Positions 1-10,813 of a stretch of DNA of 64,000 nucleotides are shown piece after piece. How positions within the stretch are numbered: position 1 is the stretch's first letter; each line of letters opens with the position of its first letter. The stretch spans positions 18,452,940 through 18,516,939 of the forward strand of contig NC_080676.1 in NCBI RefSeq assembly GCF_030445035.2. The letters run 5' to 3'. Below the pieces are notes generated by a model. It was given only the letters and a program-made list of their open reading frames with translations, made no database searches and was not told the origin of the DNA. The position numbers and the translations under genes are program-made. This stretch comes from Dasypus novemcinctus (Eukaryota > Chordata > Mammalia > Cingulata > Dasypodidae).

Positions 1-1110
1 ACTCAACCTACAGCCGAGAGCCAAGGCCAGGCAATCCTCGAGCCCAGTCAAGCCACAGACAACCCACAGACCCACAAGTGATAAAGTGAATGTTTATTAT
101 AAGTCTGGATCAGACTTCAAGACAACTTATAGAAGTAACATTGATTTCAAAAATATTCTGTACCTTTGGGACACCTAAGTGTTTGAAATATATTAGTAAC
201 AAATGCTCTCTGTATTGCTAGTATCTCTCGAGGGTATAAATGTCATCCATTGTCCTAATTTATATTTTATTCCTAATTACTTAAATTAGAACTAGAATTA
301 AAAGGATTTTACAGGGCTATTTGAAAGTAATAGTGGTTTTAAAAAAAGAAGATGGTCTATCACCATTTTAATTTAATGTATCCTTAAAAAATGTAATCAG
401 AGTAGTGCCAAAAGACAGAAGAGGATTTGTCTTAAGTGATATACAACAAGTTTATGCATATGCAATTAAGTATACATCAGAATAAGTGTATAGAAAGACA
501 TTCAAAGAACAGCATCATTCTTTGAAGGGCAATTTGGCAATACTTATCAAGAGCCATAAAGTGTTTACATCAATGGACCTTTTAATCTCATTGTTAAGAA
601 TAAATCTAAAGCAATAAATCAAAAGAAAAAAGATATATTTATTAAAATTTTAGGCATTATTTCTAGTAGTGAATAAGTAAAAATAAGGCAAGTTTTGATA
701 TATAAATTTTATAGAAAATTATGCAATATATTAAAAATAAGCACTGTAGAATCATAAAAATAAATAAAAGGAATAAGCCAAAGGAAACATACTCAAAATA
801 ATGTAAGATGACAAAAAACTCACAGTCTAAAAAATGTGATTGTTCATGTTTAAAGATTGGAAATGGAACACAGACAAAAGAGCCTGGGTGTAGTATTTTA
901 TATTCTAAATTTATAATGATGCAAACATGCAAACACCTTTTGTTAAAAATAAAACCATCAGACAAGCCTATATGTTACTTTGTGCTGATAAAAAAAAAAA
1001 AGGTGTTGGCTCCTAAAAACAGTAGTAAAAGGTGGGTGGATCCATTTCCAGATCCTACCAGGAAGGTAAACAAGTACTGTTACTGGCTTTCTTCCCTATA
1101 ATTAAGAGAT
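1..1110 (+). other. AT-rich non-coding DNA; probable ancient repeat debris
   Basis: No gene is visible. The first ~110 bases resemble the 3' end of an old MaLR-type LTR (a stretch like 'cccacagacccacaagtga' followed by a degenerate polyadenylation region), but this is weak. From about 520 to 1000 the text resembles the 3' end of ORF2 of an ancient L1 on the plus strand ('ggcaatacttatcaagagcc'). The open frames here are short and AT-driven and are not likely to be genes. Confidence 0.35.
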
Positions 1111-1118
1111 ATCAAAAG

Positions 1119-1229
1119 AGAGAGCGATGTGGCTCAAGTGGTTGAGCGCCCACTTCCCACATGGGAGGTCCGAGGTTCAGTCCCCAGCTCCAATACCTCC
1201 AAAAATAAAGAAGGAAAAAAAAAAAAAAA
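1119..1229 (+). mobile_element. Monomeric tRNA-derived SINE (DAS-SINE-like)
   Basis: A short SINE with an A-box-like 'tggctcaagtggttgagcg', the family core 'cccacatgggaggtcc', a B-box-like 'ggttcagtcccc' and a tail of 15 A residues. No protein is encoded; such elements are transcribed by RNA polymerase III and moved by L1. The TSD is unclear. Confidence 0.85.
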
Positions 1230-1739
1230 GGCATCAGGAGAGTTTTGAGAAATCCCTGGAGATGAAAAATCCAGAGGTCTATTTTGAATTGATGAGGGAG
1301 GGAAGGAGTGGCATTGGTCCACACCAGAGGCAGCCCAGCAGAGATTAAGGAAAATACAATAAAAGAGCTACTGTTGGGACAAACAGTGCCTGTGCCACAT
1401 CTACAGCAGAGTTGTTAGCTTAAGGAACATCCCTGCCTAAAGCAGCACTTCTCTGAGGGACAAAGAGCAAATCCCTGCTTATTTTTAAGGATAAGGAGTG
1501 ATTGACCAGACTTCCCCTGCTTCAGTATCTTTATACCAAGACTCATTCACGAACCCTACTCCCACCTCCTGCGGTTCTTTGTATAGACACAGGGGTCAGG
1601 CCTTCCCCTGACAATGTAGAAAACACCACCTAGGGACCAGCCCATGGGCCAAAAGACAAGAGGTTTGAGAAGTACAACCATCTGGATTTCAGATTCTATT
1701 AGAAACAGAAATATATAGGCCAGTAACTTTTAAATCAGC
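1230..1739. other. No gene or repeat recognised
   Basis: About 500 bases of apparently unique DNA. The only long frames overlap the preceding SINE or run through AT-rich text. I see no splice-like structure. Confidence 0.5.
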
Positions 1740-2363
1740 TTAAAGAATATTTTCAAAGAAATAAGGGAAGGATGTATCAGTATGATAAAAGAAAAAATAT
1801 GTTTTTTTAAAAAGTCGAGCAGGTAAGATTATAATAGTGGAAATAAAGAACACAAAGAAAAGAAACAAGAAAAAAGGGTCATAGCTGAGAAAGAAAGAAT
1901 AAAATGTTGAAGAAATGGAAAATATAAAAGAAAAGTCAATAGGTATAAGGAATAAAAATAGAAGTACTAAAATCCTAATAATAGGAATTGTGATAGGAAA
2001 CATAGGAAAATAAAAAGAAAACAATAAATATTTCTTAATGTGGATAAATGCCCCAGATTTTTAGAAAGATAAAAAGCCTACAATTGAAAGAGCCTATGAA
2101 CTGTCAAGAAGAGAAAGGAGTCCATACTTGACACACCATACTAAAATTTAAGAATAACAGAGATAAAGAGAAAATTCTCAAAGCTAACAAAGAAAAAAAC
2201 ATACCATATCCAAGGAATAAGAATTAAATTCTTCGAAAGCAACACTGACTGCAAAAAAAACAATGAAAGCAGAATTTTGAAATAATTGAAGGAAAAAACC
2301 TTCAAATTTAGAAATTTTTAGCTAGCCCAACTATGACTCAAATCTAAACACTTGATAAATAGA
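1740..2363 (+). pseudogene. Ancient L1 ORF1 remnant, 5' portion
   Basis: This is decayed ORF1 of an old mammalian L1 (L1M type). It reads like the ORF1 C-terminal half, for example 'gagataaagagaaaattctc' near 2160 followed by the region that normally gives the 'actgga-gcaagaagaca' part. Stops occur in all frames. It is interrupted by the Tigger-like element at 2364 and appears to resume at 3441 with 'caggcacgtaag', which corresponds to the 'cagacatgcaagg' stretch of L1 ORF1. Confidence 0.55.
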
Positions 2364-3440
2364 GTTGGTCCTCATTGTCATGGATTCCCTATTTGCAAAT
2401 TCACTCACCCCAAAGTCGATACTTAAGAGTTTTTTCACAGTAATTTCCAGACATACGCAGGACAGCAAAAAAGTTTTAGTCATCCAACATTTACGTTCCC
2501 AGCTGAGGTTAAAAACAAAAAGCAGCTGTTAGGGATTGACTCATGTCCCCTACAAAAGGCATGGTGCTGTGGGTATCAGCCCCCTGGTAAACAGGACCTT
2601 GAAGATGGCATGAGTTAAAGTGTGCCAAACCAAATACGGGTGGGCCTTAATCTAGCATGGCTGAAGTCCTTATAAACATAGGAAATTAGACACAGAAAGA
2701 GAAGCCATGGGGAGGAGCCAGAAGCTGAAAACCACTGGAATCTGAAAGAGAAATGAGAAAATGCTGCCATGTTCCCTGCCTTGTGACATTAAAGCCAAGG
2801 ATCATGGGTAGCCAGCAGCCAGCTCCAGAATGTTCTTAGGGGAGAAAGCATCACCTGGCTGAGACCTTGAATTAGAACTTCACCTGGCCTCAAAACCATA
2901 AGCTAATAAATTTCCAAAGCTTAAACCAATTCATTTATTGTATGGTATTTGTTTTAACAGGCAGGAAACTACAGCAGTGACAACCTGCCTTCTTGTTTCA
3001 GCTGTTACACTGTAAACAAGTACCCTTTTCATGGTATTTTTAGTAACACATTTTCACAGTTTTGTGCTTTTTGCCATTCAAAATTGCCCCCAACCATAGA
3101 GCTGACATGCTGTCTAATGTTCCCTAAGTACAGAAGGCTGTGATGTGCCTACAGAGAAAATAAGTGTATTAGATAAACCTTGTTCAGGCATGAGTTATAA
3201 TACTGGTGGCCTTGAGGTCAATAATCCTGAATCACCTATATTAAATAAGGTGTCTTTAAACAGAAAAAAATATATAAAGTAAGATTACGTATTGATCAAT
3301 TGGCGAAATGTTGTTACCAGAGGCTCACAGTAACATGACTCGGTATTTCCCCTAAGAGCAATATTTCAGTATGCACAAATTCAGTGCTTGTGGTGATTTT
3401 ATAGAACATAACTAGCACAAATAACAAAAATCAACTGTAT
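2364..3440 (+). mobile_element. Tigger-like (pogo/Tc1-mariner) DNA transposon, non-coding, interrupted
   Basis: The left end starts 'agttggtcctcattgtcatg' and the right end finishes 'ataacaaaaatcaactgtat', a degenerate inverted terminal repeat next to TA. Recognisable internal text includes 'gctgtgatgtgcctacagag', 'gttcaggcatgagttataat' and 'aggtgtctttaaacag', which I recall from Tigger-family elements. No transposase frame survives. The element sits inside ancient L1 ORF1 and is itself split by a solo LTR at 2527-2973, which gives a three-level insertion order. Confidence 0.65.
2527..2973 (+). mobile_element. MLT1-like (ERVL-MaLR) solo LTR inside the Tigger-like element
   Basis: A 447-bp segment beginning TG and ending CA, flanked by the near-identical 5-bp repeats gcagc (2522-2526) and gcagt (2974-2978). 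It resembles MLT1 LTRs: 'gattgactcatgtccccta' at the start, 'tgggccttaatct' in the middle, a polyadenylation signal 'aataaa' near 2906 and a 'ggaaactaca' end. No internal retroviral sequence remains. Confidence 0.65.
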
Positions 3441-3724
3441 ACTCTCAGGCACGTAAGCCCTCAAATTGTTGCCGTGCAAAGATCCATTCTGAAAACAACG
3501 TGAGGATAAATTCTCAAATAAGGGAAAAAACAAATACAAGAGAAGTTGCATAGTATATGAATGAAAGGAATCAAATGCTTTGGCAAAGTTGGTTGCTTTC
3601 TTAAGGAGAGAGAGAAAGCTATTGCCAGAGGAAAAGAGGAAACATAATCATACTAACTCCTCTTTTAGAAGTTTAGGTACTATCAGTAAGTCAAGGTTGA
3701 TATGAGGGAAGGGACAAAGGATAT
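3441..3724 (+). pseudogene. Ancient L1 ORF1 remnant, continuation
   Basis: This resumes the L1 text broken by the Tigger-like insertion ('caggcacgtaag ... cctcaaattgttgcc'). It is too decayed to translate. It ends at the LTR starting at 3725. Confidence 0.4.
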
Positions 3725-4232
3725 TGTTGGAGAAAATGTACTCACTGGGACACGGAGACTGATGACTGCAAGCAGGAAGTTTATTGAGAAGCTCAGTCAG
3801 TGAAGGGGGGCTGAAGATTAGACTTCAGCCCGTCCCTGGAAAGGGGGAATATGAATTTATATAGTACATTTCTAGGTAGGGAAATGATAGTCAGTGGGAG
3901 GGATTCAAGATTTCAAGTGAGGTGCAGAGGCCAATATAAAACCCTAGAGGCAAAAATTTTCCCTTGTATGGCTAGAGGGTGGTGGTTCAGGGAGTTATGC
4001 CTTCTTGGAATGCTGGAGGAGCTGGTGATGCCTTGCTCTGGAGAGGGTGAAGGTCTCTCTCTCACTTAATCCCATCCCCATGCGGTTTCTTTGTTCAACC
4101 TTCGGGGGAAGTGCCGTGGTTTCAAGCACGTGGGCTATGGGGGTGGGGGCCTGTCATTCCTCAGTGCATGTCACAGGGAACTGAGTCACAGCTTGTTAAT
4201 CACTGCAAACCTAGTGAGGGGGACCTCTAACA
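3725..4232 (-). mobile_element. Endogenous retrovirus solo LTR, minus orientation
   Basis: On the minus strand this 508-bp block runs from TGTTAGAGG to CTCCAACA, with a classical polyadenylation region 'ctcaataaacttcctgc' (plus-strand ~3775-3795). Flanking 5-mers gatat and gttat are a plausible decayed TSD. No retroviral coding sequence is present. The short plus-strand frame inside it is not a gene. Confidence 0.6.
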
Positions 4233-5635
4233 GTTATTAAAAAACATGTTACAACAGTTTGTCAAAGTGTAGTCTGCCACTGCTGATCTATAAGATGTTC
4301 ATCGGTCTTTGACAAGATATGAATCTTCCACCAGAATGTATATCAACTACATCACCAAGCACACTGCTTAGATGAGCTAACATATAAAGACTTTTTAAAT
4401 GAAAAGATCTGCACTTTAATTTACATTCTGGCATAAGATCCTTACCTCATTGTGGATCAGCACAAATAATTGATTAGCATTTTCAGTAGATATACCTGTC
4501 CATTTAAAGGAAGGAGGAGTAAAAAGAAATAGATTGAAAAGCAGAAATAATAAGCTGTGATATTTGAAACTGGTCCAAATATATTATAAATTAGCATAAA
4601 TGAATATTGACTAAATATGAAAAGATAAAATTCAGATTGGATTTTATAAATATCCAAAATATATTGCTTATATAAAAGACATACCTAAAGCATAAAGGTT
4701 AACAATAAAAGGAAAGAAAATGACAAAATGACAGACCAAGCAAATACAGCCAGAAGAAAGTTTAGCTATAGTAATAACAGATGAAATAAATGTTAAAGTA
4801 AAATGTATTGTTATGGATATATAATTCAATTCACTGCATAATTCAATTCTCTAAAAATTAATTTTAAATATTCATGTATCTTATAAAATTGCTTTAAAGT
4901 ATATGAAGCAAATTTTATTGGAGCTACAGGTAGACTATATTAAATCAACCATTGTAGCGAAAGATTTCAATACAACTCTCTCAATTATGGATTAAAAACA
5001 GAAGGATAGAGAAGATATGAATGACACAATTTTAAATCCTTATCTAATTACCATATACTGAATTCTACATCCAACAATTAGAATAATAACTAATTTTCTC
5101 TATACATACGACTATTTCTAAAAATATATATCATTAAACAGTAAAGAAAACCTCAAAAATTTTATAAAAATAGGCATGCAATTGTTAGATATTCATAATA
5201 CAAAAATAACTTTTAATTCCCACTTATTTGATTTTTTAAAAACACCCTGATAAAATGAGGCCATAATGGAAATTTTTTAATGCCTAAAACTGAATGATAC
5301 ATATAAAACTTTATGTGATAAAGCAAAAGCAGAGATAAAAGGGAAGGGTATAGGCTTAAGCAAGAATATTTTAAAAAGAGAATAGAAGTTTCACAGTAAT
5401 GAATTAATTTCCCATCTTAAGTTAGAAAAAGAAAATAGGAAAAAAACAAAGAAAATACAAAGGATTCTTGGGGTGGGGTGAGGACAAAGATTAACAGAAC
5501 CCAAAATTGTCTATTTGGTAAAACAAAAAATCTTTGGCAAAATCAATCGAGATTAGAAGAGAGAGAATACAAGTGACTTTATAAATGAAAGCAGAGACAA
5601 TAACTAGAGAAAAAGTCAGGGCTAAACCAATAAAA
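4233..5635 (+). pseudogene. Ancient L1 ORF2 remnant (endonuclease to linker)
   Basis: AT-rich text that follows ancient L1 ORF2 order on the plus strand. Around 4917 'ttggagctacaggtagac' precedes 'gaaagatttcaatacaactctctcaa', the old 'GDFNTPLS' endonuclease motif region. Near 5315 'ataaagcaaaagcagagata' is the linker region after the endonuclease. There are many stops and indels. The first ~400 bases (4233-4680) are not clearly assigned. Confidence 0.5.
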
Positions 5636-6330
5636 AGACTTCTGCTTTCAACCAAGATGGAAAATCAAGGATCAGTGTTACCTTCCTGCCAGAAACAACT
5701 AAAAGAACAGCCAACATATATGAAACAGTAGTTTTCAGATATTTGATATCAGGCAATACTCAAAAGTGATCTCTGAGATTGGGTAAATGAGTTAGGACAG
5801 TCCCACAGTTACCCCAGCTTACTGTCTGGAGAGGATTTTCAGGCTCAGGAAGGATCTGCAGGAACTCTTCCACATAGCTGGAGGGGGTTTATGTAGTGCA
5901 ACCACTTCAGAAAAGAATCTGACATTATCTCCTGGAGCTTAAGATTCACATAGCCTGTAGCCCAGCAATTCCACCTGCAGATATATATCAAGAGAAACTC
6001 TTGCACATCTATAACAGAAAATATGTACAAGGTCGTTCTGCTAACATTGTTCACAATAGCAAAAAACCTGGAAACATCACAAATGCCCACCCACAGGAAA
6101 GCAGATGAATAGATCATTGGGTATAGACTCCGCAGTGAGAACTAATGAACTACAGAGACATACAGCTGTACGGATGACTCCTAGCAATATGATATTCATG
6201 TGAAAAAAAGAAATTCCCTGAACAATGCTTTCAGATAATGTCCAGAGTGAAGTTAAAAATTAGTAAAGTAAAACAAAAGCTATATAGGAATAAATAGAGG
6301 TGCGATTAATCTATATAAAAAGAAAAAAGC
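5636..6330 (+). mobile_element. Old L1 fragment joining 5' UTR-like text to ORF2 3' end
   Basis: 'caaccaagatgg' near 5650 and 'ggattttcaggctcaggaag' near 5833 look like an old L1 5' UTR. From ~5940 the text is the ORF2 C-terminal/3' end ('cccagcaattccacctgcag', then 'gttcacaatagcaaaaaacctggaa'). ORF1 and most of ORF2 are missing between them, so it is either an internally deleted copy or two abutting fragments. Confidence 0.45.
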
Positions 6331-7173
6331 AGCTTCCACTTCCAGGAAGATGGAGTAGACTTACTTTTTCTATTCCTCCCACTACACAACTAAAAACCTC
6401 AGGTGTTATACATAAAACAAATATAACAAGACTCTGAAAGATGGCGAGAAGAAAGCAAAAGAGCTAGGGACTGGGAACCCAAGGAACAGCATAGGGACAG
6501 ATTCTCTTTTGGCCTATATTCCAGACATGAAGCTGAAGAAGCCAGCCACCTGGAAGCACCAATGGGTACAGATTTTTAAAAAGCCCCAACAAAAGCCTGC
6601 TCTCCCTCGTTAAAGGACAGGAAAGGGGCATCCTAGCAAAACAGAAAACCTTTAGACAATAACTACTCTATTCCTATGTAATACCACGGAAAAACTGTGC
6701 TCCAGTCCTTGCCAGCAAAGGCTAAATGCAGAGTCTACACTTCCACCCTGCCAGGCTGTGATGATGAACCCACCACAGTGTGTCAGAGAAGGCCAAGTAG
6801 AGAACTAGGACTTTCATCCACATGGTGCAATAATGAGGCCTTCCCAGAACTGTCAGGGGAAACAATGTAGGAAAACACTTCCACTCCTACCCAGCAGTAA
6901 CAAGCTGCCCCTTCCCCTCTCCATTGGGCTGGTGTAAGAAGAGGCCTAGGAGAGGACCAGGAATTCTGCGATCACCCACTGGTAAGGAGGCCACTTGCCA
7001 CAGTGGTGTCAGTACAGGCCATGTAAGCAGTAACACGGTGCTCCTGCCCCCCTCTGCCCAGTAGTTATGAAGAGCTCCGCCCTTGACAGAGGTGGAATAG
7101 ATAACCTTGACTTCTATCCCCACCTTCTCCTGCCTGAGAATTGGTGGAAGAACCAACTGAAACAGGAGGTTTA
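6331..7173 (+). mobile_element. Old L1, 5' UTR-like segment
   Basis: It begins with 'ttccaggaagatggagtaga', the kind of text found at L1 5' ends. A non-coding segment with CA-rich text then leads into the ORF1 remnant at 7291. I treat 6331-20215 as one old L1, broken by SINEs at 7186, 7868, 8361 and 9043 and by a full-length L1 at 9546. Confidence 0.45.
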
Positions 7174-7185
7174 AATAAGATCCAG

Positions 7186-7278
7186 TGAAGCAGTGGCTGA
7201 GCACCTGCTTCCCATGTACAAGGTCCCACGCTCAATCCCCTGTACCTCCTAGAAAGATAAATCAATCAATAAATAAAT
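7186..7278 (+). mobile_element. Monomeric tRNA-derived SINE with perfect 12-bp TSD
   Basis: A short SINE: 'gtggctgagcacctgcttcccatgt' body and 'aaataaataaat' tail (written in parts). It is flanked by the perfect direct repeat aataagatccag at 7174-7185 and 7279-7290, the signature of L1-mediated insertion. It interrupts the old L1 between its 5' UTR and ORF1. Confidence 0.9.
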
Positions 7279-7290
7279 AATAAGATCCAG

Positions 7291-8360
7291 AATCTCAAAC
7301 CATAACACCAAAAATGTTCTGGTGTTCAAAAATAACTTATTATAGCAAGAACCAAGAAGATCTCAAATTGGATGGAAAAGACAACCAATAATTGCAGTCT
7401 GAATGACAAAGATGTTAGAATTATCTGACAAAGATTTTAAAGTAGCCATGACAACAGTGTTTCACTAAGCAATAAGGAACTCACTTGAAACAAATGAAAA
7501 AATACAGTCTCAGCAAAGCAATAGAACGTGTAAAGCGCCCAAGGAAAACTTTACAAATGAAAAACAAAAAAAAGTTAAAAATTTAATAGATGGGCTCAAC
7601 AGCAGAATGGAAGGCACAGAATGAAAAATAAACTTTTAAAAATAGAAAATGCCCAAACTGAAAAACAGAGAAATAGACTGCAAACAGATGAACCTAAATC
7701 TCAGAGACAAGTGGTTCTATAACAAAATATCTAACATTTGTGTCATTAGAGTCCCTAATGAAGAAGAAAAAGAGAGAATGGCTGAAAAAGTATTTGAATA
7801 AATAGTGGCTGAAAATTTCCCAAAGTTAGCTAAAGACATAAACCTACAGAATCAAGAAGCTGAGCAATAGGGAATAGATATAGCTCAGTGGTTGAGTGCC
7901 TGCTTCTCATACATGAGGTGCCAGGTTCAATCATCGTATACTGACTTAAAAAAAAAATGCTGAGCAAATCTCAAGCAGAATAACCCCAAAGAATTTTCTA
8001 AAAATTAAAGAAAAGTGAAAAGGAAAATAACTTGAAAGCAGCCAGAATTAAATGACATCTTACCAATAGGGGGAAAAAGATTTGAATGAGCAAATTTCTT
8101 ATCAGAAAGCATGGAGAGAGGGGGAAGTGGCAAACATTGTTCAAGCACTTAAAGAAAGAACTGTCAACCAAGAATCCTATATCTAGCAAAAACATCCTTC
8201 AGAAATAAAAGGAAAATCAAGATATTCTCAGATGAAGGAAACTAAGAATATTTGTCATCAACAGACCTACCTTAGAAGAATGATGAAATGAAGTTCTCCA
8301 AATGGGGAAAAAAATAAAATAAAAGAAAGAACCTTGGAAAATCAAGAATGAAGGAAGAGG
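7291..8360 (+). pseudogene. Old L1 ORF1 remnant (L1M/HAL1-like)
   Basis: Reads through the order of an ancient L1 ORF1: coiled-coil region ('gatgggctcaacagcagaatgg' region near 7590), central 'attagagtccctaatgaaga' (~7747), and the C-terminal part 'ccaagaatcctatatctagc' (~8170), 'cagatgaaggaaac'. There are many stops. It is interrupted by a monomeric SINE at 7868-7958 and ends at the long SINE at 8361. ORF1 protein is an RNA-binding chaperone of the L1 particle; this copy cannot encode it. Confidence 0.6.
7868..7958 (+). mobile_element. Monomeric tRNA-derived SINE with perfect 9-bp TSD
   Basis: Body 'tagctcagtggttgagtgcc', B-box-like 'ggttcaatc' and an A-tail. The perfect direct repeat gctgagcaa lies at 7859-7867 and 7959-7967. 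It is inserted in the old L1 ORF1 remnant. Confidence 0.88.
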
Positions 8361-8770
8361 GAAGTGGACATGGCTCAACTGATTGAGCATCCACATACCA
8401 TATGGGAGGGTCCAGGTTTTGATACCCAGGACCTCCTGACCCATGTGGTGAGCTGGCCCACATGCAGAGCTGCTGTGCACAAGGAGTGCCAAGGCATGCA
8501 GGGGTGTCCCCCACGTAGGGGTGCCCCAAGCACAAGGAGTGCACCCTGCAAGGAAAGCCACCCCAAGGGGAAAAAAACCACAGCCCACCCAGGAGTGGCA
8601 CCGCACACACAGAGAGCTGATGCAGCAAGATGACGCAACAAAAAAAGACGCACAGTTTCCCAGTGCTGCCAAGGGTGCAAACAGACACAGGATAACAGAG
8701 CTAATGGACATAAGAGAGCAGACAATGAGGGGGAAAGGGAGAGAAATAAAATAAATCTTAAAAAAAAAAA
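8361..8770 (+). mobile_element. Long tRNA-derived SINE (~410 bp)
   Basis: Long form of the family: tRNA-like head, then 'gtgagctggccca', 'aaggagtgcc', 'gatgcagcaagatgacgcaa', 'gagagcagacaatgagg' and an 'aaataaatctt' + A tail. Flanks 'atgaaggaagag' and 'atgaaaaaagag' are a decayed TSD. Open frames of up to 193 codons on either strand are SINE sequence, not genes. Confidence 0.88.
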
Positions 8771-9545
8771 TGAAAAAAGAGCATAATAATGGAAACAACT
8801 GTAAATATGATAAGCATTCCTTCTCTTGAACTTTCTAAATTGAAGCAAAAATTATAAGTGGTACTAAATATATATACAGGAAATATTAAAGACAATTGTA
8901 TTATAAATGAGGATAAATAAAAGTATATAAAGGGAGGTAAGCTTTCTACATTTGAATCAGCAACATCAGTAGACAATGGTAAGTTACTAAATGTAATATA
9001 ATAGATCAACCACTTTAAAAGCTATATAAAGAGATATTCTTCAGGAGTGGATATAGCTCAAGTGGCTGAGCACCTGCTTCCCACATGGGAGGTCCCAGGT
9101 TTGGTCCCTGGTGCCTCCTAAAAATGTATAACAAAAACAAAGAACAAGCAAACAATTGAAAATAACAACTCATGGGAGCCAATGTGACTCCGTGGTTGAG
9201 CTCTGGTTCCTGCATATGAGGTACCACGTCCCAGGTTCAATCCCTGGCCTTGAGACCTAAAAGAGAGAGAGAGAGAGAGATTCTCAAAAACACGACAGCT
9301 AAATTTTTTAAAAGAATTCTGAAAACTGTCCAAATAACCAACATGAGATAAGAAAGAAAACAGGGAGATAAAAAAACAGAACAAAGAGAACACAAAAAAT
9401 AAAATGGCAGACTTACACCCTCACATAGCAATAATTACATTAAATGTAAATGGTCTAAATACAACAATTAAAAGACAGGGATTGAAAAAATGGATTTTTT
9501 TTAATGGCCCAACTATATACTGTCTACAAGAAGTTCACTTCAGAT
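8771..9545 (+). mobile_element. Old L1: ORF1-ORF2 spacer and start of ORF2, interrupted by a dimeric SINE
   Basis: After the dimeric SINE (9043-9280) the L1 text resumes. 'attacattaaatgtaaatgg' near 9435 is the ORF2 N-terminal 'ITLNVNG' stretch, and 'actatatactgtctacaaga' near 9512 is the 'CLQE' region of the endonuclease. It is broken at 9545 by insertion of the young L1 and resumes at 19310. Confidence 0.65.
9043..9280 (+). mobile_element. Dimeric tRNA-derived SINE, with (GA)n tail
   Basis: Two tRNA-like monomers in tandem (9043-~9118 and ~9175-9256) are joined by an A-rich linker containing 'caaagaacaagcaaac'. The same arrangement and linker occur in the minus-strand copy at 24779-25001, so this is a dimeric subfamily. 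The tail is a (GA)n run (9260-9280). The TSD (gagatattctt / gagagattctc) is imperfect. Confidence 0.8.
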
Positions 9546-9883
9546 CTGGCGCGGGGCAAGATGGTGGCTGAGTGAGCTTACCTGATAATCTCTCCTGCAA
9601 AGAAGCAGCTGGGCAGCGTTGGAGGTTCTTCGGGACCAGGCTGTTTCGGGATTTTTGCAGGGCAGGAGGTGTCTGGACATCGATTTGGTGGGAAGGTAAC
9701 AGAGAAAATTCATCGATAAGATATAATTGAGACTCTATTACACGGAGGTGGGAGCTGCGCATGGGACACTCCCTCCTGGGGTGGGTGGAGCCGCAGCACC
9801 GGTGCTGTGGTGGCGATTTCTGGAGGCTCTGCGGTACTGGGGAATTCATAAGCCCTGAGGGGGCTATTGGGGGGTTAACAGGA

Positions 9884-10270
9884 CAGGAGGCCTTTGCAGA
9901 CCAATTTGGGGAGACAAATGGGAGTTTTATGGCAAAGCAGGGAATTTTTGATTGCGGACACAAATAATAGTGCTTCCGCCTAGAGCCCCGCCCCCCCATG
10001 CCCAGCTGCCGATCTGCAGTGGACTTAAATTGCTAGCAATAAAGAGACATCATCAGGAGGCTCTTACAGGGTCTGGCAGGGTGGGAGACGTCTGGAAGCC
10101 AATTAGGGGAATATTTTGTGAAGCGTGGGAATTTTGGTTTTGGACTCTGTTATTGGCGTTTCCGGCTGGAGCCCCACCCCCGGGCCTGGCTACTGATCTG
10201 CGTCATTAAATTGACTGCAGTGTAGAGGCACCCCCAGGTGACCGTTCCGGGGGCTTACAGGGTGGGAGGT
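9884..10270 (+). repeat. Two ~185-bp tandem monomers in the L1 5' UTR
   Basis: Corresponding landmarks recur about 182-186 bp apart: 'gagccccgccccccc' (~9983) and 'gagccccacccccgg' (~10169); 'gatctgcag' (~10012) and 'gatctgcgt' (~10195); 'gggaatttttgatt' (~9942) and 'gggaattttggttt' (~10126). A third partial start 'gtgggaggtgacctgaagcc' follows near 10263. This resembles the monomeric promoters of rodent L1s in organisation only. Confidence 0.7.
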
Positions 10271-10779
10271 GACCTGAAGCCGAATTGGTGATACATCCAC
10301 AGAATAGACTCCAGTAAGTGAGTGAATTATGGGGTTCAGACATATAAGATAGAGTTTGTGGATGTGACCTCACCCATAGGGCTGGCAACCAGCTGTGGGA
10401 ATCCCTGAAGGCTGTGTTGCACTGCATTACTCCCAGGCTCCCTGTTAACCAGATTTGAGGTTGCCAGGCCTGAGTCCCCTAAACCCTGGTGGCACACACC
10501 CCAGAGACTCACACCTCTTGAGTCTTCAATATATCAGACTTTCCATCCCTGAATCCATCACACCCTGAGGTCCATCTGAGGTCCTTGAATGTCCTAGCCC
10601 TCAATGTTTGCGTTTTTTCTTTTTTCTTTTGTTTTATTTTTCTTTTTATTTTATTTTTTATTTTTTTTAATGTCCTGATTGCTAACATTGCATTACCTCA
10701 TAGACTTTTCTCCCAGAGTATCCCCCAAAGTCTTTTTTTGTATTTTTTGTTGCTATTTTTTTTTTCAGTTATTTAGGGT

Positions 10780-10813
<34 letters not shown>
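10780..10813 (+). repeat. (TTG)n microsatellite
   Basis: About eleven TTG units with one interruption, inside the CT-rich part of the L1 5' UTR. It yields a poly-cysteine or similar open frame that is not a gene. Confidence 0.95.

Noticed and set aside
8217..8848. 193- and 157-codon minus-strand frames
   Set aside because: They are antisense translations of the long SINE at 8361-8770. Similar Cys/Ser/Leu-rich frames recur in every long SINE copy.
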